A stretch of 64,000 bases of DNA from Ziziphus jujuba (lineage: Eukaryota > Streptophyta > Magnoliopsida > Rosales > Rhamnaceae). The stretch spans positions 13,795,001 through 13,859,000 of the forward strand of contig NC_083390.1 in NCBI RefSeq assembly GCF_031755915.1. Direction: 5' to 3'. Below the pieces are notes generated by a model that saw nothing but the letters and a program-made list of their open reading frames with translations, was not told the DNA's origin and did no database searches. The position numbers and the translations under genes are program-made. Positions 49,324 through 61,379 of this stretch are shown here, in pieces (position 1 is the stretch's first letter; every line of letters starts with the position of its first letter).

Positions 49324-50220
49324 ATGAAAGAGGGCAAGGTAGAGGTTAGAAATAAACAGGTGATTCTCAATAACTATATGGATGGCGGGTTTCCTAAGGA
49401 AGATTATATGCATGTGACCTCTTAAGCTACTTTAAGCTTAAGCTTCCACATGCTTACACTGACGTTCTTGTGAAGAACCTCTACTTGTCCTACAATCCCT
49501 TTCAGCGACTTATTATGCAAAGCCAATAGATGGTCGACCAGACTATACCCCTGCCTCTGTATGTTTCTCTATTTTTATTTTTATTTTCTTTCTTACATGT
49601 TCAAGCTATATATTACCAATTATTACATTTAAACAATAATGTTATGGTTATTTATTTTGCATATATATATATATACACATATATATTTGGAGACGTAATA
49701 GTTTAATTTTGATAATATTAATTAATATTGAAAACTACTTAATCATTGCACATATATGCATATGCAGCTTTTAAGTGGGTTCTACGTGTCTAGAATGTTG
49801 GATGGTGGACATCCAGACTACAAAGATGGTGACTTATTTCGGAGAACAACAAGGTGGGAAGAATATAGCCTTATCGTGAGACTTGAAAACCTCATCAAGA
49901 TCCACCATACTAATGTGCCTCTTTCTTACTTTGCTGGAATTCTTGAAATTCTTGGTACATGCTCAATTTCTTCCATTTCCATTCATTAATTATTAATTAT
50001 TTAGTTTTCCAAATCAATTAGCTATTAATATATAATATATATTATGGATTACTAGTATATATATAGGTATGCCCAGCTTGTCTGCTCATGTTGGATTCTC
50101 CAAGGAGTTTAATCTTAAGAAAGGAGAAAAGATGTTCATATTAGATGCATCTGGTGCAGTGGGTCAACTTGTTGGCCAATTCACTAAATTATCAGGCAGC
50201 TAGTTTTTTGGCTACTTCAA
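49324..50220 (+). pseudogene. NADP-dependent 2-alkenal/double-bond reductase pseudogene (MDR superfamily, 5' part)
   Basis: Three exon-like blocks match a plant alkenal reductase. Block 1 (49324-49558) starts MKEGKVEVRNKQVILNNYMD but has an in-frame TAA after HVTS; a shifted frame continues with DVLVKNLYLSYNP and then a TAG. Block 2 (49768-49954, preceded by AG and followed by GT) reads SGFYVSRMLDGGHPDYKDGD and KIHHTNVPLSYFAGILEILG. Block 3 (from 50067) reads MPSLSAHVGFSKEF then DASGAVGQLVGQFTKLSGS and hits TAG at about 50201. The SGAVGQ segment is the nucleotide-binding glycine motif of these enzymes. Everything after it (most of the cofactor domain) is missing. Exon borders are still recognisable, so this is a decayed gene copy rather than a processed one. 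Confidence 0.82.
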
Positions 50221-51501
50221 GGCTTAAACTAATCATCTTTTCCAATTACATAAAAGAAAAACAAAAAGTGATTATTTTACTAATTTCTTTATATGTATCT
50301 ATTTGAATTAGCTCCCGAGTAGAGCTTGATTTGTCGAAAGAAAAAGAGTAATAATTACAATCAAATGTCCTTTGACCTTCGGAAAATTGGAAAAGGCAGT
50401 TCTCAGGTTGGTTTACGATTATGGTTCATGTAGTTTGTTAAATTGTTGGTTGACAAATAAAACAATTCACAACAAACACTAAAATCCATTTCCTTGTTCA
50501 CTAAGACAATTTCACAAACACATACTCTTCAAACACAGAACCCATCACTTTTTTACTTTAATTTTCGGGTTATAGATTTATGGCAGCACAAATTACTTTC
50601 TCTAGTAATTTTTAACCATTTACAGTTCAATTGATAATTTTTTCAGATAAAATAAAGTTTTATAGCAATAAAAAGAAAACCTTGATTGATCATAATCATA
50701 AAACAGCCAAAAGCTAAATCAATAATAGTTAAAAAAAAAAAGGAAAAAGGGATGAGAAATTAAAGAAGAAATAACAGTCACTGTCAAACAAAGGAAATAA
50801 GCTAGAAGATTTGCCGGACCGACAGAAGCTTTGGTAGGAAAATGAAGACCCAGTTCGTGAAGGCTTCAAATCTCTTTGTCGGAGAAGTTAGATGCCAAAC
50901 CCATTTATATATATTGGCCAAGTCCTCGACGAATTCAAAGTCACAGTTGCGGAAATGTCATTTATATGTCCGCAAAAGGGGAGATGAGGGATGCCTTTGA
51001 TGAGAATAACAGTTTGAAGAAGACCTTTGAACAATGTTGTTTTTTATTAAAAAAACTTACACATCTCTTTATTTATTCTTGTGCCTCTTTGCACCCGTGA
51101 CTCTTCCTGTTGACTTTTTTTACACATAGCAGCAGCAACAGTTTCCAACAGCTACCAACAGCAACAACAGCTACAAACAGTAATGACCAGCTCATGGCAA
51201 TAGCTACCATGTCTTATCAACCTTTTCACGGAGTCGAGGAAGGGAAAGCTTTCAGTGATTTCCTACCACTTCCTATCTAGAAGAAACCAGTTGTTTAGAT
51301 TATGTTAAGAGTGAGCAATCATCCCTTGACACATGGAAATAAGGGGGGCAAAAATGCATGGGAGAGTACCGTTTTTGAACCAAAATGAATAGTAAAAAAG
51401 GATCAAAAACCGCTGTTCTCTTCTCCTTTATATTATAGACAAAGGATAGGAGCATGAAATCACAACCATTGAATTGAAATTGTAACAAAATAAATAATAA
51501 A
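50221..51501. other. Intergenic DNA between reductase pseudogene and PPR array
   Basis: Contains a CAG/CAA-rich low-complexity patch at about 51127-51185 (AGCAGCAACAG-type). Frames are short and unrecognised. Confidence 0.45.
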
Positions 51502-52340
51502 TTTGCATTGATACCCTTTTATTACTATCGATAATATAATAATAATTATTATTTTTTTTATTTTTACTGTAATTATCAATATTAATTTATTCTTTTTTTT
51601 CCCTAATTTTGAATAATTATTATTTAAACAAAAGCACTATGAATATAAATATATATTTAACCAAAAGAGAAACATTTATAATTTTCAAATAAAACTCTTG
51701 TTTCTACCATTCTAGAGTTATTAGTATACCCTGCTATCATAGCATTTCAAAAAACTATATTCTTCACTGTCATTGGACAAGAACCCGCCTTATTGTTTCT
51801 AAATCACCATTTCTAACCAACCCAGCAATCATTAAATTCCAAGAAACAATATTATTCTCTAGCATTGCATTCAACAAACTCCAAGTCGCATGAATCGTTC
51901 CAACCCCTACCAATCTAAAGAGCATTGAATTCCACGACACAGCATTCCTCTCTGACATCTTCTCAAAAGAATTGGCAAGCTTCATACAAACCTCCCAGAT
52001 TGCACATACACCAGATAACATAGCACTGTAAGTAACAATATTCCTCTCAGGCATGATATCAAAGAGTATCCGAGCCTCATCGACACATCCACTTTTGGTG
52101 TATCTCGTGAGCAATGAAGTCCAACGAACAACACCACCATCTCTCTCAAACAATTTCTCAAGTAGTTTATGTGCCTCCTGAAGTCTACGTTGAGAAAGGA
52201 ATTGAAAGAACCATGAATCATCGCAAGTGACTTTGGAGTAATGGATAGTGAAAACGCATATGCGTTCTTATAGCATTGTAAAAAGCAATTCACAGCATGG
52301 AAGTTTAAAGAATTTACACCTAAAAAATAAAAATAAAAAT
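51502..52340 (-). pseudogene. PPR pseudogene fragment, tandem unit A
   Basis: First of five ~830-bp units. On the minus strand one frame stays open from about 52260 down to 51770 and encodes PPR repeats of the P/L/S style: RDGGVVRWTSLLTRYTKSGC, EARILFDIMPERNIVTYSAM, SERNAVSWNSMLF, NNIVSWNLMIAGLVRNGDLE. A TAA lies just upstream of the frame. In the middle, a normal PPR helix is scrambled: the frame reads VCAIWEVCMKLANSF, while a neighbouring frame gives a YVQSGR..EACQFF-type helix, so small insertions have shifted it. Past 51770 the reading resumes in another frame as MTMKNIV followed by a stop where a Trp is expected, then NAMIAGYTENSRM. No full-length gene is possible. Closest memory match is a mitochondrial PPR of the At1g32415 type. 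Confidence 0.8.
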
Positions 52341-53161
52341 TTGCATTGATACCCTTCTATTACTATCGATAATATAAATATTATTATTATTATTTTTATT
52401 TTTACTGCAACTATCAATATTAATCTATCTTTTTTTTCCCCTCCAACTTTGAATAATTTTTATTTAAACAAAAGCACTATGAATATAAATATATATTTAA
52501 ACAAAAGAGAAACATGAAGAATTTTCAAACAAAACTCTTGTTTCTACCATTCTAGAGTTCTCAGTATACCCTGCTATCATAGCATTTTAAAAAACTATAT
52601 TCTTCATTGTCATTGGACAAGAACCAGCCTTGTTGTTTCCAAATTATCATTCCTAACCAACCTAGCAATCATTAAATTCCAAGAAACAATATTCTTCTTT
52701 GACATTACATTCAACAAACTCCAAGCCTCATGAATCTTCCCAACCCCTGCCAATCCAAAGAGCATTGAACTCCATGACATAGCATTCCTCTTTGGCATCT
52801 CCTCAAAAGAATTGGCAACCTTCAGAAAAACCTCCCAGATTGCACATACACCAGACAACATAGCATTGTAAGTAACAGTATTCGTCTCAAGCATGATCTC
52901 AAAGAGCATCCGAGCCTCATTGAGACATCCACTTTTGGTGTATCTCATAAGCAATGAAGTCCAATGAACAATACTACCATCTCTTTCTGACAATTTCTAA
53001 AGCAGTTTACATGCCTCCTGAAGTCTACGTTGAGAAATGAATTGAGGGAGCCATGAATCATCGCAAGTGACTTTGGAGTGATGGGTAGTGAAAATGCATA
53101 TGTGTACTTACAGCATTGCAGGAAGTTTACAGAATTTACACCCAAAAAATAAAAATAAAAA
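52341..53161 (-). pseudogene. PPR pseudogene fragment, tandem unit B
   Basis: Second unit. An open stretch 52993-52610 reads SERDGSIVHWTSLLMRYTKS through KKNIVSWNLMIARLVRN and stops at the same place as unit A. It keeps the same scrambled central helix (VCAIWEVFLKVANSF). Private damage: a TAG in the PPR frame just upstream of the SERDG segment (near 52998), and loss of about 15-20 bp of the leader found in the other units (near 53120). The Trp after the shared frameshift is a TAA here. Confidence 0.8.
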
Positions 53162-54004
53162 TTTACATTGATACCCTTCTATTACTAATGATAATATAAA
53201 TATTATTATTATTATTATTTTTATTTTTACTGCAACTATCAATATCAAGTTACCTTTTTTTCCCCTCAACTTTGAATAATTGTTATTTAAACAAAAGCAC
53301 TATGAATATAAATATATATATTTAAAGAAAAGAGAAATACGAAGAATTTGCAAACAAAACTCTTGCTTTAACCATTTTAGAGTTCTTAGTATACTCTGCT
53401 ATCATAGCATTTTAAGAAACTATATTTTTCATTGTTATTGGATAAGAACCAGCCTTGTTGTTTCCAAATTACCATTCTTAACCAACCCAGCAATCATTAA
53501 ATTCCAAGAAACAATATTCTTCTCTGGCATTACATTCAACAAACTCCAAGCCTCATGAATCTTCCCAACCCCTGTCAATCCAAAGAGCATTGAACTCCAC
53601 GACACAGCATTCCTCTCTGGCATCTTCTCAAAAGAATTGGCAAGCTTCATACAAACCTCTCAGATTGCACATATACCAGACAACATAGCATTGTAAGTAA
53701 CAATGTTCCTTTGAGGCATGATCTCAAAGAGCATCCGAGCCTCATTGACACATCCACTTTTGGTGTATCTCATGAGCAATGAAGTCCAATGAACAACACC
53801 ACCATTTTTCTCAGACAATTTCTCAAGCAGTTTATGTGCCTCCTGAAGTCTATGTTGAGAAAGGAATGGAAGGAGCCATAAATCATCGCAAGTGACTTTA
53901 GAGTAATGGGTAGTGACAACGCATATGTGTTCTTACAGTATTGCAAAAAGCAATTCACAGCATGGAAGTTTACAGAATTTACACCCAAAAAATAAAAATA
54001 AAAA
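53162..54004 (-). pseudogene. PPR pseudogene fragment, tandem unit C
   Basis: Third unit. The open piece 53650-53435 reads KLANSFEKMPERNAVSWSSM to IVSWNLMIAGLVKNGNLETT. The Trp codon of the conserved VCAIW segment is TGA, a private nonsense change near 53663. The upstream leader reads in a different frame (GVNSVNFHAVNCFLQYCKNT). The shared frameshift and nonsense codon downstream of 53435 are retained, with TAA in place of the Trp codon. Confidence 0.8.
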
Positions 54005-54832
54005 TTTACATTGATACCCTTCTATTACTATCGATAATATAAATATTATTATTATTATTTTTATTTTTACTGTAACTTTCAATATTAATTTACCTTTTTT
54101 CTTTCCCTCAACTTTGAATAATCGTTATTTAAAAAAAAGCACTATGAATATAAATATATATTAAACAAAAGAGAAACATGAAGAATTTTCAACCAAAACT
54201 CTTGCTTCTACCATTCTAGAGTTCTCAATATACCCTGCTATCGTAGCATTTCAAGAAACTATATTTTTCATTATCATTGGACAAGAACCAGCCTTGTTGT
54301 TTCCAAATTACCATTCCTAACCAACCCAGCAATCATTAAATTCCAAGAAATAATATTCTTCTCTGGCATTGCATTCAACAAACTCCAAGCCTCATGAATC
54401 TTCTTAACCCCTACTAATCCAAAGAGCATTGAACTCCACGACACAGCATTCCTCTCTGGCATCTCCTCAAAAGAATTGGCAAGCTTCAGGCAAACCTTCT
54501 AGATTGCACATACACGAGATAACAGAGCATTGTATGTAACAATGTTCCTCTCAGGCATGATCTCAAAGAGCATCTGAGCGTCATTGACACATCTACTTTT
54601 GGTGTATCTCATAAGCAATGTAGTCCAATGAACAACACCACCATCTTTCCCAGACAATTTCTCAAACAGTTTACGTGCCTCCTGAAGTCTACGTTGAGAA
54701 AGGAATTGAAGGAGCCATGAATTATCGCAAGTGAATTTGGAGTAATGGATAGTGAAAACACATACGCATTGCAAAAAGCAATTCACATCATGGACGTTTA
54801 CAGAATTTACACCCAAAAAATAAAAACAAAAA
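54005..54832 (-). pseudogene. PPR pseudogene fragment, tandem unit D
   Basis: Fourth unit and the one with the longest leader in frame. From about 54816 the frame runs from GVNSVNVHDVNCFLQCVCVF into SWLLQFLSQRRLQEARKLFE and KDGGVVHWTTLLMRYTKSRC, and stops at 54499 because the VCAIW Trp codon is TAG. A small deletion near 54770 puts leader and PPR body in one frame, unlike the other units. A second open piece (54462-54274) reads PERNAVSWSSMLFGLVGVKK to the common end. It has no ATG at its first codon (TTG). Confidence 0.8.
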
Positions 54833-55668
54833 TTTGCATTGATACGCTTCTATTACTATCTATAATATAAATATTATTGTTATTATTTTTATTTTTACTG
54901 CAATTATCAATATTAATTTATTTTTTTCCCCCCCAACTTTGAATAATCGTTATTTAAACAAAAGCACTATGAATATAAATATATATTTAAACAAAAGAGA
55001 AACATGAAGAAGTTTCAAACAAAACTCTTGCTTCTACTATTCTAGAATTCTCAGTATACCTGCTATCATAGTATTTCAAGAAACTATATTCTTCATTGTC
55101 ATTGGACAAGAACTAGCCTTGTTGTTTCCAAATCACCATTCCTAACCAACCCAACAATCATTAAATTCCAAGAAATAATATTCTTCTCTGGCATTGCATT
55201 CAACAAACTCCAAGCCTCATGAATCTTCCCAATCCCTGCCAATCCAAAGAGCATTGAACTTCATGACACAGCATTCCTCTCTGGCATCTCCTCAAAAGAA
55301 TTGGCAAGCTTCAAACAAACATCCCAGATTGCACATACGCTAGACAACATAGCATTGTAAGTAACAATGTTCCTCTCCGGCATGATCTCAAAAAGCATTC
55401 GAGCCTCATTGACACATCCACTTTTGGTGTATCTCGTGAGCAATGAAGTCCAATGAACAACACCACCATCTCTCTCAGACAATTTCTCAAGCAATTTACG
55501 TGCCTCCTGAAGTCTATGTTGAGAAAGGAATTGAAGGTGTCATGAATCATCACAAGTGACTTTGGAGTAATGGGTTGTGAAAACGCATATGTATTCTTAC
55601 AGTATTGCAAAAAGCAATTCACAGCATGGAAGTTTACAGAATTTACACCCAAAAAATAAAAATCAAAA
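54833..55668 (-). pseudogene. PPR pseudogene fragment, tandem unit E (array edge)
   Basis: Fifth unit and the upstream edge of the array in gene orientation. The open piece 55494-55261 reads KLSERDGGVVHWTSLLTRYT through MPERNIVTYNAMLSSVCAIW to EEMPERNAVS, then breaks because of a small change at 55260 (TGG to TGA). Another Trp codon (near 55540, in the DDSW segment) is TGA. The leader is the same as in other units up to about 55668, where sequence becomes unique, which marks the right boundary of the repeated block. Confidence 0.8.
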
Positions 55669-56012
55669 TACATATTCATATGTTCAAAAGAAAAAGCACT
55701 TCACCCATTTTTCAACACCAAAAACTAAGATTATCCAGGTACTCAAGATTCTAAATTTATCAAATAAAACTTAAATTTGACCTCAAGATCAATTAGAACG
55801 ATGAACCCACACAACAAAAGATCAAAATAGATCTTACCGATTGAATATGAGCCAAAGAAATAGTGCGCAAGAGACTGAAAGACATTTCCTTTTCAGCGTG
55901 GGAGGAGGAGGAGCAGACCACAAAAAGATAAAAGAGAAAGTGCGGGGGAAAGAAGAGAACGGGGGATTGAGAGAAGGTGAAGGTGATGACAACAGCTCTT
56001 TCTTAGGTTTAC

Positions 56013-56145
56013 ATCATTTTACATAAATTAAATTATATAAAAATAAATAAATAAATAAATATATATATATAATCATTTTACATAAATTAAATTATATAAA
56101 AATAAATAAATAAATAAATAAATATATATATATATATATATCAAG
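56013..56145 (+). repeat. Tandem duplication of a 59-bp unit
   Basis: ATCATTTTACATAAATTAAA, TTATATAAAAATAAATAAAT and a (TA)n tail are repeated at 56013-56071 and 56072-56145. Confidence 0.9.
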
Positions 56146-57547
56146 GCGGGGTTTTTATTCCCGGAATCTGACTTGGTCCTGATCCGAATTTTAATCTATT
56201 GCTGAGCCTGTCTTGTGTCTCTGATGTTTTGGGGAAAAACCGCACCATTAAGGATGGTGCATCGTGGATTTCAATTCGGGTAAATTGTTATTCCTAGGCA
56301 TAATGAATTGTATTATTTTAATTTTCTTTTTTTTTATTTTGAATGCGATTAATTTACAAGAAAAATGGTGAAATAGATTATATTTTTTAATTTAGTTGAA
56401 TTTTTATAGTTTTTATTTATTTTTATGAAATTTTAATTTTTAAAATACAAATTACTATTTTTTTTTTAAAATGTTTAGAATTTGTATTCTTAAAAGTAGA
56501 GAAGCACAAAAATAAGCTATTTTATGTTTTTTTTATCAAACTTTCAAACTTTTTACCGTTTTTGACTCTTTTTTTTAATCTTTTTTCAATATTGCTGCCT
56601 TATTTAAATAACACTAATTAAATTATTCCACCATTTTTTATTCTTAGAAATTACAAATATTTATTTTTTAGGTTTTATCTTTTTCTAACCAAATGTGAAT
56701 TTTTGGTTAATCGCACATTGTTATTTTAGGTTGTCAAATTTGAACTTTTAATTTAGAATTCCATAAATTGAATTATAAAATTTTAAATTTGATACAAATT
56801 GTTCCAATTGACTAATGAGCTTAAGGGTGCCGTTAAATGATGTCAAGGTGTTTCATGTGCTGATGTTATTCTAACATTATAATTCATTAATCCCCAAAAA
56901 AATAAAAATACATTTTTTTTTTGAAAAAAAATTTGTTATTTTTATTTTATATTTATGACTTTTATTGAAAAATTGCATTCATTTTTATTTCATTTAAATA
57001 AAAATTCCCAAAAATTAAAGGTCTATTTAGTCATTTTTTTGTTTTTTATTTTCATAATAGTTTACAGAAAACTATTTTGTCTCATTTTATAAGATTATGG
57101 GGTGTTTGGCCAATAATGATAAAAAAAAAAATATTTCATAAGAAAATAATAGAAAACATGTTTGGATAAACACATTTTCTTTTCTTCTTCTTTTTTTTTT
57201 TAATTGTTACAATCATGTATCTATATGGAATTTTTTATATACATTCTTTCTTCAAATTTTGCATCATATATTATAATTAAGCTTAAAAAAATTCTTTAAT
57301 ATAAAAACTAACATGATATTTTTCTTTTTCAATCCTTAGATCACATCAATGATTGAGGTTTAAAATTACATTTATTAATCACTAAGTTTTGACAAAGTTT
57401 ACTTTTTTTAAATAGAATTTTAGTATATCACCAAACTCATATTTAATCATGTTTTAAATTTTAAATCTTAAATTTTGATGTGATCCAATAATTATTAAAA
57501 ATGAATCTTAATTTAATAAAATAAAACAAATCTTACTTAGAGACTAA

Positions 57548-57558
<11 letters not shown>

Positions 57559-57583
<25 letters not shown>
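57559..57583 (+). repeat. (TG)n microsatellite
   Basis: About twelve TG units directly after a short (TA)n run. Confidence 0.95.
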
Positions 57584-58452
57584 ATCTTCTTTTCATTGAT
57601 TGTATATATTCAATTTTATAATGATTCATAGTTGGCTTTCTAGAACTATATCTCTCTACTCCACGTATGAAAGTGAATCCCAGTTGCTATATCAAGTTAT
57701 CAATCAATGATTTTTTTATTATTTATTAAAAACTTAATTGATATTAATAATATATATTATTAATTCTTAAATGTGAGCTTCAAGCAAAATATATATATTT
57801 ATATATATATATATATATATATATAAATATATATAAATAAAGTGTTAATTAGGAAATTAAATTTTGTAAGTCTAACATAATATCTCAAACTACAAACATC
57901 CATTGAATTTCATGTTACCATAATAATTAAACTAATTTTTACATGTTATTAACATAGAGGCAAACACGAGTTTGATATATAATACCAGACTAGTGCTGTC
58001 ACATTTTCAATGGGAGTGAGATGGAGAGGTAAAAATTGGACTTAGTAGTAAGAAATCAGAAATCAGAGAAGATTGAACATCATTTTAGCTAGCTACATGA
58101 TTTCTTCCTAGAAGAACATTAAGAAGCAGGAGCTTTGAAACTGTATTTCTACTGACTATCTCCTTATCACAAAGCTGAGTTTTTCAATAAAGAAGTCAAG
58201 GAGAGGGATAAAAGATTGAATGAAACAATTCTAAATTTGGATAGTGTGTATATACATGTATTGAAGGGTCATCTAGTATTGTTTGTTTTCTCATTAATAA
58301 GAACATTGTACAAAACTACCTTTGGTTTATAAATTTTTTCTTTTTCCCTAAACCTATAACTTGTTAATAAATGTTCTAGAAATTCCTATAGGTTAGTTGA
58401 ATTGGAAAATATAAACTCAAGTCAACATAGGTAAAACTGAATTCAAATAAAC

Positions 58453-58499
<47 letters not shown>

Positions 58500-58519
58500 T
58501 TAGAAAAGAAAGCTTTCTC

Positions 58520-58607
58520 TGTTGGAATATTTTAATTTGTATTAATTAATTTTTCAAATGAAATTAAAAGGTGCTTTTTTTAGCAATTAGAAGATGCATT
58601 GTTTCAC
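58520..58607 (+). mobile_element. Copia-type LTR 5' end fragment
   Basis: TGTTGGAATATTTTAATTTG and then TATTAATTAATTTTTCAAAT, GAAATTAAAAGGTGC resemble the sequence starting at 63816. The similarity fades after about 90 bp, where the inverted LTR-like copy C begins. Confidence 0.45.
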
Positions 58608-58619
58608 AAGATTAATATT

Positions 58620-60915
58620 GTTTATAATAATTTGAAAATAGTCATTCATCTTTGTAACTTTTCACTCAAGACCTTATTTCCACTCTCTTGAAAGTTCCAT
58701 TTTTAAAACATTTTCATAAAATCCAACTTGTATCATAAATCAATATCATAAAATGAACATTTTATAATTAATAAATTTAAAATATTAATAATCAACTAAA
58801 ACATAAATTTAATGTTGGACAATAACTAGTATGATTATAATCATAAAAGTGATAATAAAAACATAGCAAAATCACCAATATATGTATATCTGCCAAAATA
58901 TTATACAATATACCATACGATATAATAAGAATTACCAGTAAAGTGATACAAAGAAGCCAATATCATGAAGAAGTGGCATACAACTCATCATTATTGTGAG
59001 AGAATGACACAATTTAATTATCATTCTTTCATATCATAACAACTTGTCAGCCTATGGCCACGAGGGAATAGCACACAACTTATCATCACTCTAAGAAAAT
59101 GACATAACTTATCATCATTCTCTTATATTGTGACTACTTATAGGATGATTAAGCCTACACGTAGCTAACAACATATAATAGAACCACTGATACTATATGG
59201 TACATTCTTTAAAAACAACAGTGCAATACTCATAAGTAATCCCTTTCAAGAACATACTTTCCACTGTTCCCAAACAAGTACAATACATTAGATCGGAATT
59301 TAATATTCGAACCCAACAATTTATTTAAATATTCTAAAAATTCCACATCATCATTTCATGCCAAAACATAAATGCCAATAGTGAAATAAAATTTACCATA
59401 GATAACTTTTTAAGCACCTTGAAATGCAAAACACTTTTACATGCTTCAAAATATCAAATTTCCAATTTTCTATTTTAAAACCAAATATTTCCCAAAAAGA
59501 CTACATCATTAACTCAAATACCAAAATATTTAAATAACAAAATTTTCAAATTCATAATGAAATCATTATAATTTCAAATGGTTTAAAAACTTGTCAAAAA
59601 TAACATGAAATTATAACACATATATTCATATATGTGTATGATAAGCATCTAAAACAAACCATATATATAAAATATTCTAACCATATACATATATTATTTT
59701 AATATGTCCAAAATCATTTAAAAATATAAACCACTTACAAATACTGCTGATGTCTATTCTTACTTCTCCATAGGATCGTCTCCAATCTCAATATTGATGT
59801 TTATAATATAATAAAATATTTCTTAAGCTCTAAATATCTGACCGAAACATTGGTGCTTATCAAATATCTTAAAATACTTTATATAACTCTAAACTTATGT
59901 AAATTGAACACTAAAGAGGCCAATTATACAGCAAACCCTTGGAACTTGGTACCTGAAATTGAGGTTTTTCACTGAAAGACCAATTTAATGAAACTGTATG
60001 TTCTCATGGGTCTTATTAACATCTAATTTGATTGTGTCCAAACATAGTTCAATTTCATCCGGTATTAAACTAATTCATCTAAAAATGGAAAAATTATCAA
60101 ATGATGTCCAAAATTTGTAAACTTCATATCAACAGAAAGTCCATAAGACGAGGAATGCAATGGTGTACTCGCTTTAGCTAAAAGCCTCACCTGTGGCTGA
60201 AAAGTCTCCTCCAAGTTTTGGCAAAATTTAATATTGATGGATCTCTCAAACCATATGGAATTTCAACAAATGGAGGCCGGATTCGAGCTCAGAGGATACA
60301 ATAAGGGAATGAATGTATAGCATAGTCTGGAATGGTTAGAAAACACACGAACTTTAGCAACCTAGCCAAACCAGCACTGCTTGCTTTGTCGGCCCCATAC
60401 GAGCACATCTGGTGGTGGATTAGCCTAAATTTGGTGGCCAATGTCACCCTGGGATGGGCAATATGGGTGGCTAGTGTGTGTAGGGTTTCAATGGTAGGAG
60501 ATGGCAAAATCCAATTGACTTGGTTATGGGTGAAAATGGGTCGGGTCAGGTTCCACTAGTTTGCAGGGGTTTTAGGGACTTTTTGGATATTTGTTGAATT
60601 GTTCTTTGCTTGGCATGCTTCCCTGTGTATTTATAGACTTTTTGGTCACTATAGAATAAAAATTTGGGACTAATTTGGAAAATGATATAACACTAACTTT
60701 TAAAAACTTCCTAAAACTATAACTTTTTAACTGTAATACAGAAACGAACTTGTATCTATGAGTTATATGCTATGGTATAAGAGTGAAAGCCAAAATCAAT
60801 CTCTAAGGAAAGTCAAATTTTGTTCTACTTAAAAGTTTCATTTTGTCAAACTTGGTCAAACTGTCCAAAATTCCAAATTTCAAGTGTTTTCTTGGGACGG
60901 GATGTTATAGGTCCA
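58620..60915 (-). repeat. LTR-like repeat, copy C (inverted)
   Basis: On the complement it starts TATAACATCCCGTCCCAAGA then AAACACTTGAAATTTGG, continues with GTGAGGC.TTTAGCTAAAGC GAGTACACCATTG, GAGATTGGAGACGATCCTAT, and ends near 58630 with TTTCAAATTATTATAAACA, which pairs with ATTTTCATATTATTATTTTA of copy B. The start TATAACATCCCG is common in plant Ty3/gypsy LTRs. The last few hundred bases present in B are missing. Confidence 0.6.
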
Positions 60916-61379
60916 TAGTCTACTGATTGTGTTGGTATTATGTTCGTCTTTACCCATTAAACCAATTTTGAAATATGGTTAATACTGTGTTAAGATTGCT
61001 ACTTGTTGATGCTTTTGAAATGGTTAATTTGGATTAAAAAAATAAAGAGAATTGGAAATTTTTTAATATTGACCAAGCAATTGTTTATAATCTGGAAAAA
61101 AAAAAAGAAAAAAAAGAAACTTGTTATCTAAAACAAACCATAGGAAAATTTGTTTTGTTTTCTAGTATTTGGAACCCTTTAATTTGTTGTCTAAATGGCT
61201 TGAATGGAACAAGGGTTTGTTTACTGTAAATACCAAATTTGACAAATTTTGGTGTAAAGCATGTTATTTGATCAAACCAATATACAGATTTTGTTAATGA
61301 AGTAATCTGAATCCATTAAAGGAGCTTAATTGATTTAGTTTGGCATATGAGAAATTAAAATTTATTCACCAATACAGCC

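Larger units (their letters stand above)
51502..55668. repeat. Tandem array of five ~830-bp PPR-pseudogene units
   Basis: A marker at the start of each unit (TTGCATTGATACCC or one-base variants) occurs at about 51502, 52341, 53162, 54005 and 54833, giving periods of about 839, 821, 843, 828 and 835 bp. Each period holds an (ATT)n/T-rich spacer of roughly 230 bp, a PPR body and a common leader. Units are collinear, all in the same orientation, and differ by point changes and small indels. Confidence 0.9.
55669..58519. other. AT-rich intergenic DNA with microsatellites
   Basis: Contains the 59-bp tandem duplication, (TG)n at 57559-57583 and (TA)n-(GA)n at about 58452-58499. 56145-56290 is a less AT-rich island without a coding match. 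Confidence 0.5.

Noticed and set aside
51502..55668. CRISPR-like or satellite array
   Set aside because: The repeat unit is ~830 bp with coding content and no short-repeat/spacer pattern; this is a plant genome.
60332..60559. 75-aa frame on + and its complement at 60289-60507
   Set aside because: They lie within the LTR-like repeat copy C and match no protein family; the same region in copies A and B is not open.
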